From: an uncultured Actinomyces sp. | Lineage (GTDB): Bacteria > Actinomycetota > Actinomycetes > Actinomycetales > Actinomycetaceae | DNA: 44,160 nucleotides | NCBI GenBank assembly: GCA_915063485.1 | Contig: CAJZDJ010000003.1 | Location: forward strand, 1 to 44,160 | Direction: 5' to 3' | Shown here: positions 32,772 to 41,903 of the stretch, in pieces | Layout: each line of letters opens with the position of its first letter | How positions within the stretch are numbered: the stretch's first letter is position 1 | Made by a program: the position numbers and the translations under genes | The notes under the pieces: generated by a model | Seen by the model: only the letters and a program-made list of their open reading frames with translations | The model's database searches: none | Told to the model about the DNA's origin: nothing

Positions 32772-33242
32772 TCAAGATTTAAGGGCCGTGGCAACTACCG
32801 ACGGCACAAGTGAGTCAATGTTACCGCCGTAGCTGGCCACATCTTTCACTAGCGAAGAGGAGATATGTCCCATCCCGGGGGCGGCAGGTAAAAATACGGT
32901 CTCAACTCCACCTAGCTGTGTGTTTATAAACGCCATAGGCGCTTCACTATCTAAATCGCTGCCGTTACGCAGCCCTTTAACAATAGCAACCGCCCCGATT
33001 TGCTCAGCATAACTAGCCACCAGCCCGTGCAGGGCCACTACCTTAACGTTTTGCAGGTGGCTTAACGACGCCGTCGCTAACTGCAGTCTTTGCTCATCAC
33101 TAAAGTGGTAGCGCCCGCGCTTATCACGGTTTTGCGCAACAGCCACCACTACCTGGTCAAAAATCTTGGCGGCCCGGCTAACAATATCGACGTGTCCATT
33201 AGTTATTGGGTCAAAGGAGCCGGGGTAGAGAGCTATGCGCAT
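32772..33242 (-). CDS. coaD: phosphopantetheine adenylyltransferase
   Basis: Penultimate step of coenzyme A synthesis: 4'-phosphopantetheine plus ATP to dephospho-CoA. The 156-aa protein has the class-I nucleotidyltransferase motif ALYPGSFDPITNGHVDI, the KGLRNGSDLDSE loop and HISSSLVKDVASYGG near the end. No Shine-Dalgarno precedes the ATG; TAGGCT lies exactly 6 nt upstream. It is divergent from rsmD across 63 bp. Confidence 0.97.
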   Translation of the reverse strand: MRIALYPGSFDPITNGHVDIVSRAAKIFDQVVVAVAQNRDKRGRYHFSDEQRLQLATASLSHLQNVKVVALHGLVASYAEQIGAVAIVKGLRNGSDLDSEAPMAFINTQLGGVETVFLPAAPGMGHISSSLVKDVASYGGNIDSLVPSVVATALKS

Positions 33243-33248
33243 GCACTA

Positions 33249-33254
33249 AGCCTA
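33249..33254 (-). promoter_or_regulatory. -10 box of coaD, leaderless
   Basis: TAGGCT on the minus strand ends 6 nt before the ATG at 33242. Confidence 0.6.
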
Positions 33255-33293
33255 ATGCCAGCTGCAACTTTAGCCGCTGCGAGCGCGCCGTAA

Positions 33294-33299
33294 TAGGCT
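33294..33299 (+). promoter_or_regulatory. -10 box of rsmD, leaderless
   Basis: TAGGCT ends 6 nt before the ATG at 33306. It is the same hexamer and spacing as the divergent coaD promoter, 39 bp away. Confidence 0.6.
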
Positions 33300-33305
33300 T
33301 TAAGT

Positions 33306-33866
33306 ATGAGCAGAATCGTGGCCGGCAGCGTAGGTGGGGCCCCTTTACGCGTGCCCTCTTCAGGTACTCGCCCTACTTCTGAGCGGGTGCGCGAGGCCCT
33401 GTTTTCTAAACTTGAAACCTATCAGGTGCTGCAAGGTGGACGGGTAGTTGACTTATGCGCTGGCTCTGGAGCCTTGGGGCTGGAGGCAGCTAGCCGTGGC
33501 GCTAGCGAGGTGGCCCTGGTTGACTATGCGAGCGGGGCAATTAAGGCCTGCCAGGATAATGTGCGCCGGCTGGGTTTGCGCGGGGTACGCGTGGTTATGG
33601 CCAAGGCGCAGGCCTATACTGCAGGGCCAGCTGGCAGCCCGGTAGATTTAGTGTTTTTTGATCCGCCCTATGACATGAGTGAAGAGAGCGTCAGTGAGGT
33701 TCTGACTCCGCTAGTACGAAGCCAGGACCCGTGGCTGCAGCCGCACTCGGTGGTGGTAGTGGAGCGTTCTACGCGCTCGCCGGAGCCGACTTGGCCGGCA
33801 GGGATGCATAGTTTTAGCGATAAGAAATACGGTGAAACTCGCCTGTGGTTTGCTGAGTTGGATTAG
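33306..33866 (+). CDS. rsmD: 16S rRNA (guanine966-N2)-methyltransferase
   Basis: Methylates G966 of 16S rRNA. The 186-aa protein has PSSGTRPTSERVREALFSKLE near the N-terminus, the SAM motif VVDLCAGSGALGLEAASRGA and the catalytic DLVFFDPPYDMSEE (DPPY), as expected for N2-guanine methyltransferases. The length is normal. It is a single plus-strand gene between coaD and recG, convergent with recG. In actinobacteria rsmD and coaD are usually neighbours, here divergent. Confidence 0.95.
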   Translation: MSRIVAGSVGGAPLRVPSSGTRPTSERVREALFSKLETYQVLQGGRVVDLCAGSGALGLEAASRGASEVALVDYASGAIKACQDNVRRLGLRGVRVVMAKAQAYTAGPAGSPVDLVFFDPPYDMSEESVSEVLTPLVRSQDPWLQPHSVVVVERSTRSPEPTWPAGMHSFSDKKYGETRLWFAELD

Positions 33867-33894
33867 GGCAAGTTCTATTTACTAGGACTTTTGC

Positions 33895-36165
33895 CTAGGA
33901 CTTTTCTAGAAAGGCCTGTGAGTCTTCATCTAGGCGCCGGGCCAGCACTTGGGCTAGGGCCGGCGCCTGTTCTAGCTGTGGATCGGCTTTAACTATTTGC
34001 CAGGCGTCTTGACGGGCTTGCTCAATTACTTTGACGTGTTCGCTGTCGGTTACTTGTAGTAGGTCTAGGTTGCGTTTGCGCCCTGACTGGCTTGAGCCCA
34101 GTACGTCGCCTTCGCTACGTAGACGTAGATCTGCTTCAGCCAGCTCGAACCCGTTGGTAGTGGAGGCGAAGGCTTTGAGGCGGTGGAAGGCGGGTGAGCC
34201 TACCTGCGCGCCGGTAACTGCCATGCAGATGGCGGGTTTGTCGGCGCGCCCCACCCGCCCACGTAGCTGGTGCAGTTGGGATAGGCCAAAGCGTTCGGCG
34301 TCTAGGATCACCATCATGGTGGCGTCTGAAACGTCCACCCCTACCTCCACTACGGTGGTGGTTACTAATAGTGGGGTGGTGCCTTGGATGAAGTTACTGA
34401 GGGAGTTTTCTTTTTCGACGCCGTCCATGCGCCCGGTGAGTGTGCCTATAGCAATACCGGATAGTTCTGGTTCTTTGGCTAGGCGCTGAGCCCAGTCGTT
34501 TACGGAGGCTAGGGATGCGTCTGAGGTTTCGCTGTCAATGCTGGGGCACACCACGAATACGCGCCCCCCGCCGGCTATTTCTTGGGCGGCGCGGCGCCAT
34601 AGGGCTTGCACCCAGGTTTGTCTTTCCCAGGGCACTAGGTGGGTGGTTACCTGGGTGCGTCCGGCCGGTAGCCCCTCTAAAACTGAAATTTCTAGATCCC
34701 CAAAAACGGTCATGGCCACTGTGCGGGGAATGGGCGTGGCTGTCATAACCAGTAGGTGCGGGGTGGTGTGAGCGCCACTTGCATCAAGTGAGCCGCGTTC
34801 ACGCAGCACATTACGTTGGGCCACCCCAAAGCGGTGCTGTTCATCAATAACTACCAGCCCTAAACCAGGCAGCTGGACAGTGTCTGAAAGTAGGGCGTGG
34901 GTGCCTACCACAATGGCGCTTTCACCACTGGCTAGTTTGGCTAGCACTGCGCGTTTAGCGCTCAGGGCCATTGAGGCGGTTAGTAAATAGACTTTGTCTG
35001 CGGCGCCCACTTCTAGCCCAGGCAACGCCGCTAGTTCACTGCCTTGGGCGCCTTTGCCTTGCGTGCCTTTAGTGCTTTGCGCCCCGTTAATTGGGCCCAC
35101 TTGACTAAGTAGACGTTTTAAGGAGCTTACATGTTGGGCTGCTAGCACTTCAGTGGGGGCCAGCAGAGCGCACTGGCCGCCTTGACCTACTACTTGGGCC
35201 ATCGCGCGCAGGGCTACCACGGTTTTACCAGCGCCCACATCGCCTTGCAGTAGGCGCTGCATGGGTACGGTCTTATTTAGATCCTGGGCGATCTGCTCAC
35301 CCACCTGCACCTGGGAGTCGGTCAGTTCAAAAGGCAAATGCGCATCAATCTGGCTACGTAGCGAATCTGCCTTAGGCACCGGCCAGGCAATGGCGTGTTC
35401 ACTGGCCAAAACATCAGCGCGGTGACTAGCTAAAGCCACCTGGGTGAGTAAAGCCTGGTTATAGCGCAGGCGCGCTCGCGCCCGCACCCATTGGCTACTA
35501 TCTGCTGGCCCATGCACCTGACGGTAGGCCTCAAGCAGGCCAAGTAGGCGGCGTTTGGCCAAGATTTTCCTTGGCACATACTCGGGCACATCCGTATCCC
35601 TAAGCTGATCAAGCACCATGCGTATGGTTTTGGCCAGGCGCCAACTAGGCAAGGCTTCACTAGCGCGATAAATCGGGATGGGCCTATCCATCAGGGCTTG
35701 ACGTTCAGTTTCGCTTAGCTCATCAAGCACCTGGAACTTGGCCCCAGTTAGCTGCAAGCGCCCGCCACGAAACTTGGTTTTACCGGCAAAAATTGCGGTG
35801 GTATCGGGCTGAAGTTGGCGCGCATAGTTGCTTAACTGGTAGTGGGCCCCGAACATCACCACTTCCATCTCCATCAGCCCATCGGTAACTAGGGCCTGCA
35901 AAATTGCTGGCGGCCGCCCAGAGACGGTGCGTCTAACCTGGGCGTGAATTACCTGCACTTGCACGGTCACTTCTTCATCGGCAACCAGCTGGTCTAAAGA
36001 GCTCAGCTGTCCCCAGGTTTCGTAGCGTTTAGGCAGATAGTCCAGCAGATCCCAGCCGGTGTGCAGATCCAGCTTAGCTAGGGCGGTGGCGGTGCGTTTA
36101 CCCAGCAACCGCTCCAGGGGCCGCTCTAACAGATCAATTTCCCCGCCTGCATTGGCCGGCGTCAT
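33895..36165 (-). CDS. recG: ATP-dependent DNA helicase RecG
   Basis: Branch-migrating helicase acting on stalled forks and recombination intermediates, 756 aa. The N-terminal wedge/OB domain includes TATALAKLDLHTGWDLLDYLPKRYE. The helicase has LLQGDVGAGKTVVALRAM (Walker A), LLAPTEVLAAQH, VVIDEQHRFGVAQR (DEQH box), MTATPIPRT, and late motifs VVEVGVDVSDA, QLRGRVGR and LRSEGDVLG. A short Gln/Gly/Ala linker sits between two helicase motifs (GAQSTKGTQGKGAQGSE), which may be local to this lineage. The ATG at 36165 overlaps the upstream gene's stop by one base (TAATG). Confidence 0.96.
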   Translation of the reverse strand: MTPANAGGEIDLLERPLERLLGKRTATALAKLDLHTGWDLLDYLPKRYETWGQLSSLDQLVADEEVTVQVQVIHAQVRRTVSGRPPAILQALVTDGLMEMEVVMFGAHYQLSNYARQLQPDTTAIFAGKTKFRGGRLQLTGAKFQVLDELSETERQALMDRPIPIYRASEALPSWRLAKTIRMVLDQLRDTDVPEYVPRKILAKRRLLGLLEAYRQVHGPADSSQWVRARARLRYNQALLTQVALASHRADVLASEHAIAWPVPKADSLRSQIDAHLPFELTDSQVQVGEQIAQDLNKTVPMQRLLQGDVGAGKTVVALRAMAQVVGQGGQCALLAPTEVLAAQHVSSLKRLLSQVGPINGAQSTKGTQGKGAQGSELAALPGLEVGAADKVYLLTASMALSAKRAVLAKLASGESAIVVGTHALLSDTVQLPGLGLVVIDEQHRFGVAQRNVLRERGSLDASGAHTTPHLLVMTATPIPRTVAMTVFGDLEISVLEGLPAGRTQVTTHLVPWERQTWVQALWRRAAQEIAGGGRVFVVCPSIDSETSDASLASVNDWAQRLAKEPELSGIAIGTLTGRMDGVEKENSLSNFIQGTTPLLVTTTVVEVGVDVSDATMMVILDAERFGLSQLHQLRGRVGRADKPAICMAVTGAQVGSPAFHRLKAFASTTNGFELAEADLRLRSEGDVLGSSQSGRKRNLDLLQVTDSEHVKVIEQARQDAWQIVKADPQLEQAPALAQVLARRLDEDSQAFLEKS

Positions 36166-37910
36166 TAAAATCCTTCCAAGCCCACCAGCACCTGATCTAG
36201 ATCTTGGTGCGAGGCGTAAATATTTACGTCCAGGTCTTCGTCTATTCCCATATCTTGGGCTTTTTGTACGACGGCGTCGCGGATCAAGGGGGCTACGTCA
36301 CTATCGACTAAGGCGCCGACTAAAACCGTAACCGTCACGGTCCACTCCCCCAGCGCGTTGGCTACCGCCAGGGCGATATGTTCGGCGTCGACCCCACTAA
36401 ATTCAAGTACCCGCATCCGCACCGCCGTTACCCAGGCGGTACGTTCCATCAAAGCCAATTTGGCGGCTTCGTCTAAATCTGAGCTGTTTTCCAGCTCAGC
36501 CAAACCTAAAGCCATGGCGGTAACAAACATGGCCACCTCATTAGAGGTGTCAGCTACCTTCAGGCGGGTCAGAGCCTCAACACCGCCAACAGCTTTAGTG
36601 ATGTAATCACCGGCCACCAGTATGTCCTCGCCAAGATTACTGTCATCTAAAGCCCACACTGCGGCGCGTGAAGTTAGCGAGCGGGAGGCTGCGTGGGCCG
36701 CCGAAATTGAAGCCTCATCGCAAGGCAGCACAAACGCGTTGGGGTTTTGAATATCGCCTGCCGCCCGCACAATCGCATCAGAGTCTGGCTCTAGCACCAC
36801 CACAGCCCCGGCTCGCGCCAAAGGCACAATCAGTCCCGGGGCGCGTGTGCAGGCAATTACCCCAATCTCGTTTTGGACTTTACGGGCCGCTTTTGCAGGG
36901 CGCTTAGAACTAAAACGTTCCAGGGGAATTACGTTTGAGCCGCCCCGGGCATTAAAACCGTAGGGGTTAGTGGCCGGCTCAGGGCGGCTAGAGCGCAGGC
37001 GACGAATACAGATCTGGCGGGCCTTACCGTAAGGAGGCAGGGCCGCGCGAGGATTGTCGGTATGCACATGCACGTGAAACAAACCCATATTGAGGCTGTC
37101 CACTGCGCCCACCACGGCCACACTGTCACCTATCTCCCCCAAGGCTTTGCGTAGCCGTTCAGCTTGGAAAGCGGTGGCATTCCACAGGTACATCACCTCA
37201 AACTCGCCTGACCGTCCCGACACCTGCTTATGGGAAGTGTTGTTTTGAGATAGGTCAGTGAGCATATTTAGGGCAGTGCCAGTCAGGTCCCCCTGCGGGT
37301 TAAATACGTCTGCCAGCGCCGTCATAATCAGCATGATGGCTCCCGCCCCCGCATCAACCGGGCCGTGACCAATACCGACTGTTTCCACCACGGCCTCTTG
37401 AGCCCCAAAAGCAGCGGTGGCAGTGATTTCCTCCAGGGTTGGGCGCGGCGAAGTATCTAGCGTGTCGGCGCCCGCCTGGGCAGCTGAACGCATAGCACTA
37501 ATAAAGGTGCCCTCCACCGGGTGGGAGACCGCTTTTACGGCCCCACGCGCCATGGCCTGCAAGGCGGCCACCAGCTCCACTGGACGTAGCCCTTGGCTGG
37601 GAGCATTCTGGGCACTTTCGCTAAAAGCAAGTAAACACTGGGCCAAAATCATCCCAGAGTTACCCCGCGCCCCCAGCACCGCTCCCGCTGAGGCCACTGT
37701 GGCGGCGTCGGCAAAATCAATCACATCAGCTTGAGTTAGTGCCCGGGCCGCCCCAGCCAGAGTGTGAGTAACATTTGCGCCGGTATCACTATCTGCAACC
37801 GGGAACTCATTTAGCGTATTTAGTAGCTCTCCGTGGCGCACGCAGGCAGCATGAGCATGGACCAGCCAACTATGGAGCTGTTCGATACCCAGGTGTTCAT
37901 GCGCAGACAT
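36165..37910 (-). CDS. DAK2 domain protein, FakA/YloV-like
   Basis: A 581-aa protein with the N-terminal DhaL/DAK2 kinase domain (EFPVADSDTGANVTHTL for Mg-ATP binding and GAVLGARGNSGMILAQ) and the C-terminal YloV-type domain (GIGHGPVDAGAGA at the join, HVHTDNPRAAL later). In Firmicutes the homologue FakA phosphorylates fatty acids presented by FakB. In actinobacteria the role is presumed similar but not shown here. It is immediately upstream of recG with TAATG overlap, and divergent from rpmB, the standard actinobacterial order. Confidence 0.88.
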   Translation of the reverse strand: MSAHEHLGIEQLHSWLVHAHAACVRHGELLNTLNEFPVADSDTGANVTHTLAGAARALTQADVIDFADAATVASAGAVLGARGNSGMILAQCLLAFSESAQNAPSQGLRPVELVAALQAMARGAVKAVSHPVEGTFISAMRSAAQAGADTLDTSPRPTLEEITATAAFGAQEAVVETVGIGHGPVDAGAGAIMLIMTALADVFNPQGDLTGTALNMLTDLSQNNTSHKQVSGRSGEFEVMYLWNATAFQAERLRKALGEIGDSVAVVGAVDSLNMGLFHVHVHTDNPRAALPPYGKARQICIRRLRSSRPEPATNPYGFNARGGSNVIPLERFSSKRPAKAARKVQNEIGVIACTRAPGLIVPLARAGAVVVLEPDSDAIVRAAGDIQNPNAFVLPCDEASISAAHAASRSLTSRAAVWALDDSNLGEDILVAGDYITKAVGGVEALTRLKVADTSNEVAMFVTAMALGLAELENSSDLDEAAKLALMERTAWVTAVRMRVLEFSGVDAEHIALAVANALGEWTVTVTVLVGALVDSDVAPLIRDAVVQKAQDMGIDEDLDVNIYASHQDLDQVLVGLEGF

Positions 37911-37986
37911 AGACCTAATTTTGCCGTGTTAACCTAGCTAGAGGCTACCCACGCGCAAGTTGTGCCTCAGACCATAGCTTTAAAGT

Positions 37987-38016
37987 TTGAGCATAGAGCC
38001 AAAATAGCGCTACACT
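37987..38016 (+). promoter_or_regulatory. promoter of rpmB
   Basis: TTGAGC (37987-37992), an 18-bp spacer, then TACACT (38011-38016). The transcript would start near 38023, giving a leader of about 97 nt with an imperfect repeat TTGCCTGAGG and an AGGAGTG ribosome-binding site. Confidence 0.55.
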
Positions 38017-38119
38017 GTTCGGGTTGCCTGAGGCGGTTTGCCTGAGGTACATGACCTTGCGCCAGGCCGGGTTTGCCGAGTCTAGGCGTTTTCAAGTTGA
38101 AGATCAGGAGTGAGACACC

Positions 38120-38311
38120 GTGGCTGCTGTTTGCGACGTCTGCGGCAAGGGCCCCATCTTCGGCAAGAGCGTCTCGCACTCCCACGTGCGGACCAACCGC
38201 CGGTGGAACCCCAACATTCAGCGCGTTCGTGCGCTCGTTAATGGCGCCCCTAAGCGTCTAAACGTGTGCACTTCTTGCCTAAAGGCCGGCAAGGTTACCC
38301 GCAACATCTGA
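38120..38311 (+). CDS. rpmB: 50S ribosomal protein bL28, zinc-binding form
   Basis: Ribosomal protein bL28, 63 aa. It has MAAVCDVCGKGPIFGKSVSHS and RRWNPNIQRVRA, then NVCTSCLKAGKV. CxxC pairs at residues 5/8 and 50/53 form the zinc ribbon of the C+ type; many actinobacteria also carry a zinc-free paralogue used under zinc limitation. The GTG start is preceded by AGGAG. It is divergent from the DAK2 gene. Confidence 0.96.
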   Translation: MAAVCDVCGKGPIFGKSVSHSHVRTNRRWNPNIQRVRALVNGAPKRLNVCTSCLKAGKVTRNI

Positions 38312-38334
38312 GCGCGTAGCTAAGGCTTTAAAGT

Positions 38335-38372
38335 ATGGCTCTGTCCCTTTGGGATGGGGCCATTATTTTTTA
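38335..38372 (+). terminator. terminator of rpmB
   Basis: ATGGC...TCCC TTT GGGA...GCCAT forms a long stem (38335-38363) with G:U pairs in the middle, followed by TATTTTTTAA. Confidence 0.8.
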
Positions 38373-38405
38373 ATATTGCAGGTGGCAATGCTCCGTGAGC
38401 TAGGT

Positions 38406-38411
38406 TACTGT
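38406..38411 (+). promoter_or_regulatory. -10 box of glgE, leaderless
   Basis: TACTGT ends 6 nt before the ATG at 38418; no Shine-Dalgarno sequence. It would drive glgE-mak-glgB. Confidence 0.55.
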
Positions 38412-38417
38412 AGTGAC

Positions 38418-40445
38418 ATGACAGCCACGCCGCGCCCTGCCGAATTTTCTTTTATCGGTCGCATTCCTGTAACTGAAGTATTTCCCGTCATTGAAGATGG
38501 GCGCTGGCCTACAAAGGCTGTTGTAGGCGAAACCATTCCGATTCGCGCCACAGTTTTCCGTGAAGGTCACGATGCTTTTGCCGCCACCGCCATTTTGGTG
38601 CGTCCTGACGGCACTGACGGCCCGCGTGCCAACATGTACGAAATCGCCATGGGTCTTAACCGCTACGAGGCCCGCCTAACTCCCGACGAGCCCGGCGCTT
38701 GGAGCTTTAGGGTTGAGGGCTGGTCTGACCCTTACGCTACCTGGAAGCATGACGCCACACTCAAGGTGCACGCCGGCGTCGACGTCGAACTAATGCTGGA
38801 AGAAGGCGCCCGCCTACTGCTACGCGCAGCCGAGGTGCCCACCCGCCGCAAGGGTGGCATCAACACCCTCAACTATGCCGCCTCCGTGCTACGTGACACC
38901 TCACGCAACCCCTATGAACGTCTAGACGCCGGACTAAACATTTCGGTACAAAACGAACTAGCCGCCCTGCCGCTGCGCGACATGGTTTCCCCCTCCGCCA
39001 CCTACCCGCTACAGGTGGACCGCCAGCGGGCCCTATTTGGTTCCTGGTATGAGATCTTCCCGCGCTCGCTAGGTGCCTACTTCGACGGCGAAAAGTGGGT
39101 TTCGGGCACTTTAGCTAGCGCCACCCAGCAGCTAGACCGCATTGCCGCCATGGGCTTTGACGTGCTCTACCTGACCCCCATCTCCCCCATCGGCTACACC
39201 AACCGCAAGGGCAAGAACAACACCCTCACCGCCCTTGAAGGCGACCCGGGCTCCCCCTACGGTATTGGTTCCGACGCCGGTGGTCACGACGCCATTCACC
39301 CTGACCTGGGTACTTTCGCCGACTTTGACGCTCTAGTAGAGCGCGCTGGACAGCTGGGCATGGAAGTGGCCCTAGACCTGGCCCTACAGTGCTCCCCTGA
39401 CCACCCCTGGGTGAAGGAACACCCCGAGTGGTTCACGGTATTGGCAGACGGCTCAATTGCTTACGCTGAAAACCCGCCGAAGAAGTACCAGGACATTTAC
39501 CCGCTTAACTTCGACAATGATCCTGAAGGTATTTACCAGGCAATTTATGACGTAGTAGTCACCTGGATTAACCACGGGGTAAAGATTTTCCGCGTGGATA
39601 ACCCCCACACTAAGCCGCTAGTTTTCTGGCAGAGGCTAATTAAGCAGATCGGCGAGGAATACCCCGACGTATTCTTCCTGGCGGAGGCTTTCACTAAGCC
39701 CGCCATGATGCGCACCTTGGGCATGATCGGCTTCCAGCAGTCCTACACCTACTACGCCTGGCGTAACGCCAAGTGGGAGCTAGAGCAGTACCTGTACGAG
39801 CTCAGCCGCGACACCGCCCACGTGCTACGTCCAGCCTTCTGGCCCACCACTCACGACATCCTGACCCCGTTCATGACCTGGGGTAAGGAGGGCGCCTTTA
39901 AGCTGCGTGCAGTGCTAGCAGCCACGCTCAGCCCCACCTGGGGTATCTACAGCGGCTACGAGCTGGCTGAGTCGGTACCGCGTCCGGGCTATGAGGAGCA
40001 GATAGACAACGAGAAGTACGAGTACAAGCCCCGCAACTTCGAGGCGGCCCGGGCTAACGGTATCGAGCAGCTACTAACTGACCTAAACCGGATCCGCCAC
40101 CAGCACCCGGCTTTGGCTCAGCTGCGTGACATCACCTTCCACGCCACCACTAATGATTCTCTGATCGCCTACTCCAAGCGGGTACGAGCCGAAGAGTCTT
40201 TGGACGGCCGTGAAGACATTGTGCTCACTGTGGTTAACCTTGACCCCTACAACACGGTTGAGGGTGAAGTGCTACTGAACCTGCCTGCCCTGGGTCTGCC
40301 CGGCAACGCTGATGGTTCACGCCCGGTAGTTAAGGCCGTCGATGAGCTAAACGGCGGCGAGTACTACTGGTCTGGTTCTAACTACGTGCGCCTAGACCCC
40401 CACGAGGGGCGTTTCGCTCACGTATTTAACATCACCCGCCTGTGA
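38418..40445 (+). CDS. glgE: alpha-1,4-glucan:maltose-1-phosphate maltosyltransferase
   Basis: Adds maltose from maltose 1-phosphate to alpha-1,4-glucan, the key step of the GlgE pathway. The 675-aa GH13_3 protein has an N-terminal domain (FSFIGRIPVTEVFPVIEDG), then FGSWYEIFPRSLGAYF and VLYLTPISPIGYTNRKGKNN, then the catalytic nucleophile FRVDNPHTKP (Asp394) and general acid AEAFTKPAMM (Glu423). The residue numbers equal those of Streptomyces coelicolor GlgE1, which supports the chosen start. A longer frame upstream would cross the -10 box and terminator. It is the first of three genes, with mak starting within 10 bp. Confidence 0.96.
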   Translation: MTATPRPAEFSFIGRIPVTEVFPVIEDGRWPTKAVVGETIPIRATVFREGHDAFAATAILVRPDGTDGPRANMYEIAMGLNRYEARLTPDEPGAWSFRVEGWSDPYATWKHDATLKVHAGVDVELMLEEGARLLLRAAEVPTRRKGGINTLNYAASVLRDTSRNPYERLDAGLNISVQNELAALPLRDMVSPSATYPLQVDRQRALFGSWYEIFPRSLGAYFDGEKWVSGTLASATQQLDRIAAMGFDVLYLTPISPIGYTNRKGKNNTLTALEGDPGSPYGIGSDAGGHDAIHPDLGTFADFDALVERAGQLGMEVALDLALQCSPDHPWVKEHPEWFTVLADGSIAYAENPPKKYQDIYPLNFDNDPEGIYQAIYDVVVTWINHGVKIFRVDNPHTKPLVFWQRLIKQIGEEYPDVFFLAEAFTKPAMMRTLGMIGFQQSYTYYAWRNAKWELEQYLYELSRDTAHVLRPAFWPTTHDILTPFMTWGKEGAFKLRAVLAATLSPTWGIYSGYELAESVPRPGYEEQIDNEKYEYKPRNFEAARANGIEQLLTDLNRIRHQHPALAQLRDITFHATTNDSLIAYSKRVRAEESLDGREDIVLTVVNLDPYNTVEGEVLLNLPALGLPGNADGSRPVVKAVDELNGGEYYWSGSNYVRLDPHEGRFAHVFNITRL

Positions 40446-40454
40446 CGATCAGTG

Positions 40455-41903
40455 ATGAGTGTCCCAACTTGGCCCGAACCGGCGCAGTTAGCTAACCTGC
40501 TGCGTCCGGTTTTGGCTACCCAGCGCTGGGGCACCTTGCTGCCTGACAATGTCCAGGTAAGTTTTGAGGTGCTTGACTCAGGCGACACCTTACGTTGGTA
40601 TTTCTTCTTACTTGACGACGGCGCTGCCCTGAGTGTGCCCATCAAGCTGGCTTGGCAGGCGCCCACTAGTGGCTGGCAGGTAAGCTTTGAGTGCGACGGG
40701 CGCCTAGCTTGGCTAGGCGAGGCCTGCACTTTGGATGCCACCTGGCAGGCTTTAACCGGCTTTGAGGTGAGCGTGGTTGACGACAGCGCCCGCGAGCAGT
40801 CCAACACCTCTGTGGTGCTCTCCACCGCGCAGGGAAAAGTTATCGCTAAAGTACTGCGCCGCCTGTACCCTGGCGCTAACCGTGAATGCCTGTTAGCGCG
40901 TGCCTTAGCTGATTTCGACGCCGCTCCCACGCTGGTACTAGCCCCCACCTTGACCTGGCCCTTTGCGCTGTCGGCGACAAGTGACGCGAGCGCAAACCAA
41001 GCAAGCTCTGACGCTGAGGCCCTAACCAAGCCATCCGCGCCGCAAGTAGTAGTGGCGGTGGGGCACCAATTTATTGCCGGGGCCCGCGATGGCTTTGAAT
41101 ACTACGTAGAGCAGCTGCGCCAGGCTCCACCTGGGCAGCCGCTTAGCCTGACAGTGCCCGAGCAGCTGGGTAAATTAACCGCGCAAATGCACGCTTGTCT
41201 GGCCCATAGCCTAGGCACCCAAAGCCAAACTAACTACGTCGCTCTGGCGCGTCAGCGTCTAGCTGCGTTAACTGAGCAGCTGCAGACGCTACTGGCAGCC
41301 AGCCCGCTTGACCCTGAGCAAACTAGCCGCGCGCGTGCCTTGAGTCAGCAGCTAGAAACTGTGCTAGAGCCGCTACTAGCTGAAATTAGCCAGGCCGTGA
41401 CTTTGCAAGCCATTCACGGTGACTATCACCTAGGTCAACTGCTGGTATCTGCAGCCGACGCGCACTCGCCTGGCGGCTTACGCTCTGCGAACTGGTATGT
41501 GGTTGATTTTGAAGGCGAGCCGCTACGCACTGACAGTGAGCAACTGTCCTTAGCGCCTTTGGAACGTGATCTGGCTTCCATGGCTCGCTCTTTTAGCTAT
41601 GCCTTAGCTACGGCTGGCATAAGTGAGCACAGTTGCGACGCTTTGGTGGAAAAATTCTTTATGGCTTACCGCCAGGAAATTACCAGCCTAACCTGCAACC
41701 ATGTTCCTGCTACCCACCCCTTAACGCAGCCGGAAACGACTGCTTTCCAAGACCAGGTCTTGACAGTGGAGCTGCTGTTAAAGACCGTTTATGAGCTCGT
41801 CTATGAGCTCACGCACCGCCCGACATGGGCCCACATTCCCCTGGATGATCTGGGACGAATGGTGACGCACACAACCCAAAAACATGGGAGGATATGTTTA
41901 TGA
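40455..41903 (+). CDS. mak: maltokinase (Pep2/Mak)
   Basis: ATP-dependent maltokinase producing maltose 1-phosphate for GlgE, with an aminoglycoside-phosphotransferase-like fold, 482 aa. It has an N-terminal cap ([12 protein letters not shown] and SVPIKLAWQ), a Lys-bearing strand ([17 protein letters not shown]), the catalytic loop [11 protein letters not shown] (Asp323) and [10 protein letters not shown] for metal binding. A GTG three bases earlier (40452) is possible. In many actinobacteria this domain is fused to trehalose synthase TreS; here it is separate and no treS is present in the window, so maltose or trehalose input must come from elsewhere. It overlaps glgB by 4 nt if glgB starts at 41900. 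The codons are less biased than those of glgE and glgB. Confidence 0.9.
   Translation: MSVPTWPEPAQLANLLRPVLATQRWGTLLPDNVQVSFEVLDSGDTLRWYFFLLDDGAALSVPIKLAWQAPTSGWQVSFECDGRLAWLGEACTLDATWQALTGFEVSVVDDSAREQSNTSVVLSTAQGKVIAKVLRRLYPGANRECLLARALADFDAAPTLVLAPTLTWPFALSATSDASANQASSDAEALTKPSAPQVVVAVGHQFIAGARDGFEYYVEQLRQAPPGQPLSLTVPEQLGKLTAQMHACLAHSLGTQSQTNYVALARQRLAALTEQLQTLLAASPLDPEQTSRARALSQQLETVLEPLLAEISQAVTLQAIHGDYHLGQLLVSAADAHSPGGLRSANWYVVDFEGEPLRTDSEQLSLAPLERDLASMARSFSYALATAGISEHSCDALVEKFFMAYRQEITSLTCNHVPATHPLTQPETTAFQDQVLTVELLLKTVYELVYELTHRPTWAHIPLDDLGRMVTHTTQKHGRICL

Noticed and set aside
36900..37910. Dihydroxyacetone kinase for glycerol metabolism
   Set aside because: The DhaL-like domain is fused to a YloV-type C-terminal domain and the gene lies next to recG, as in the FakA/YloV group, not with dhaK/dhaM.
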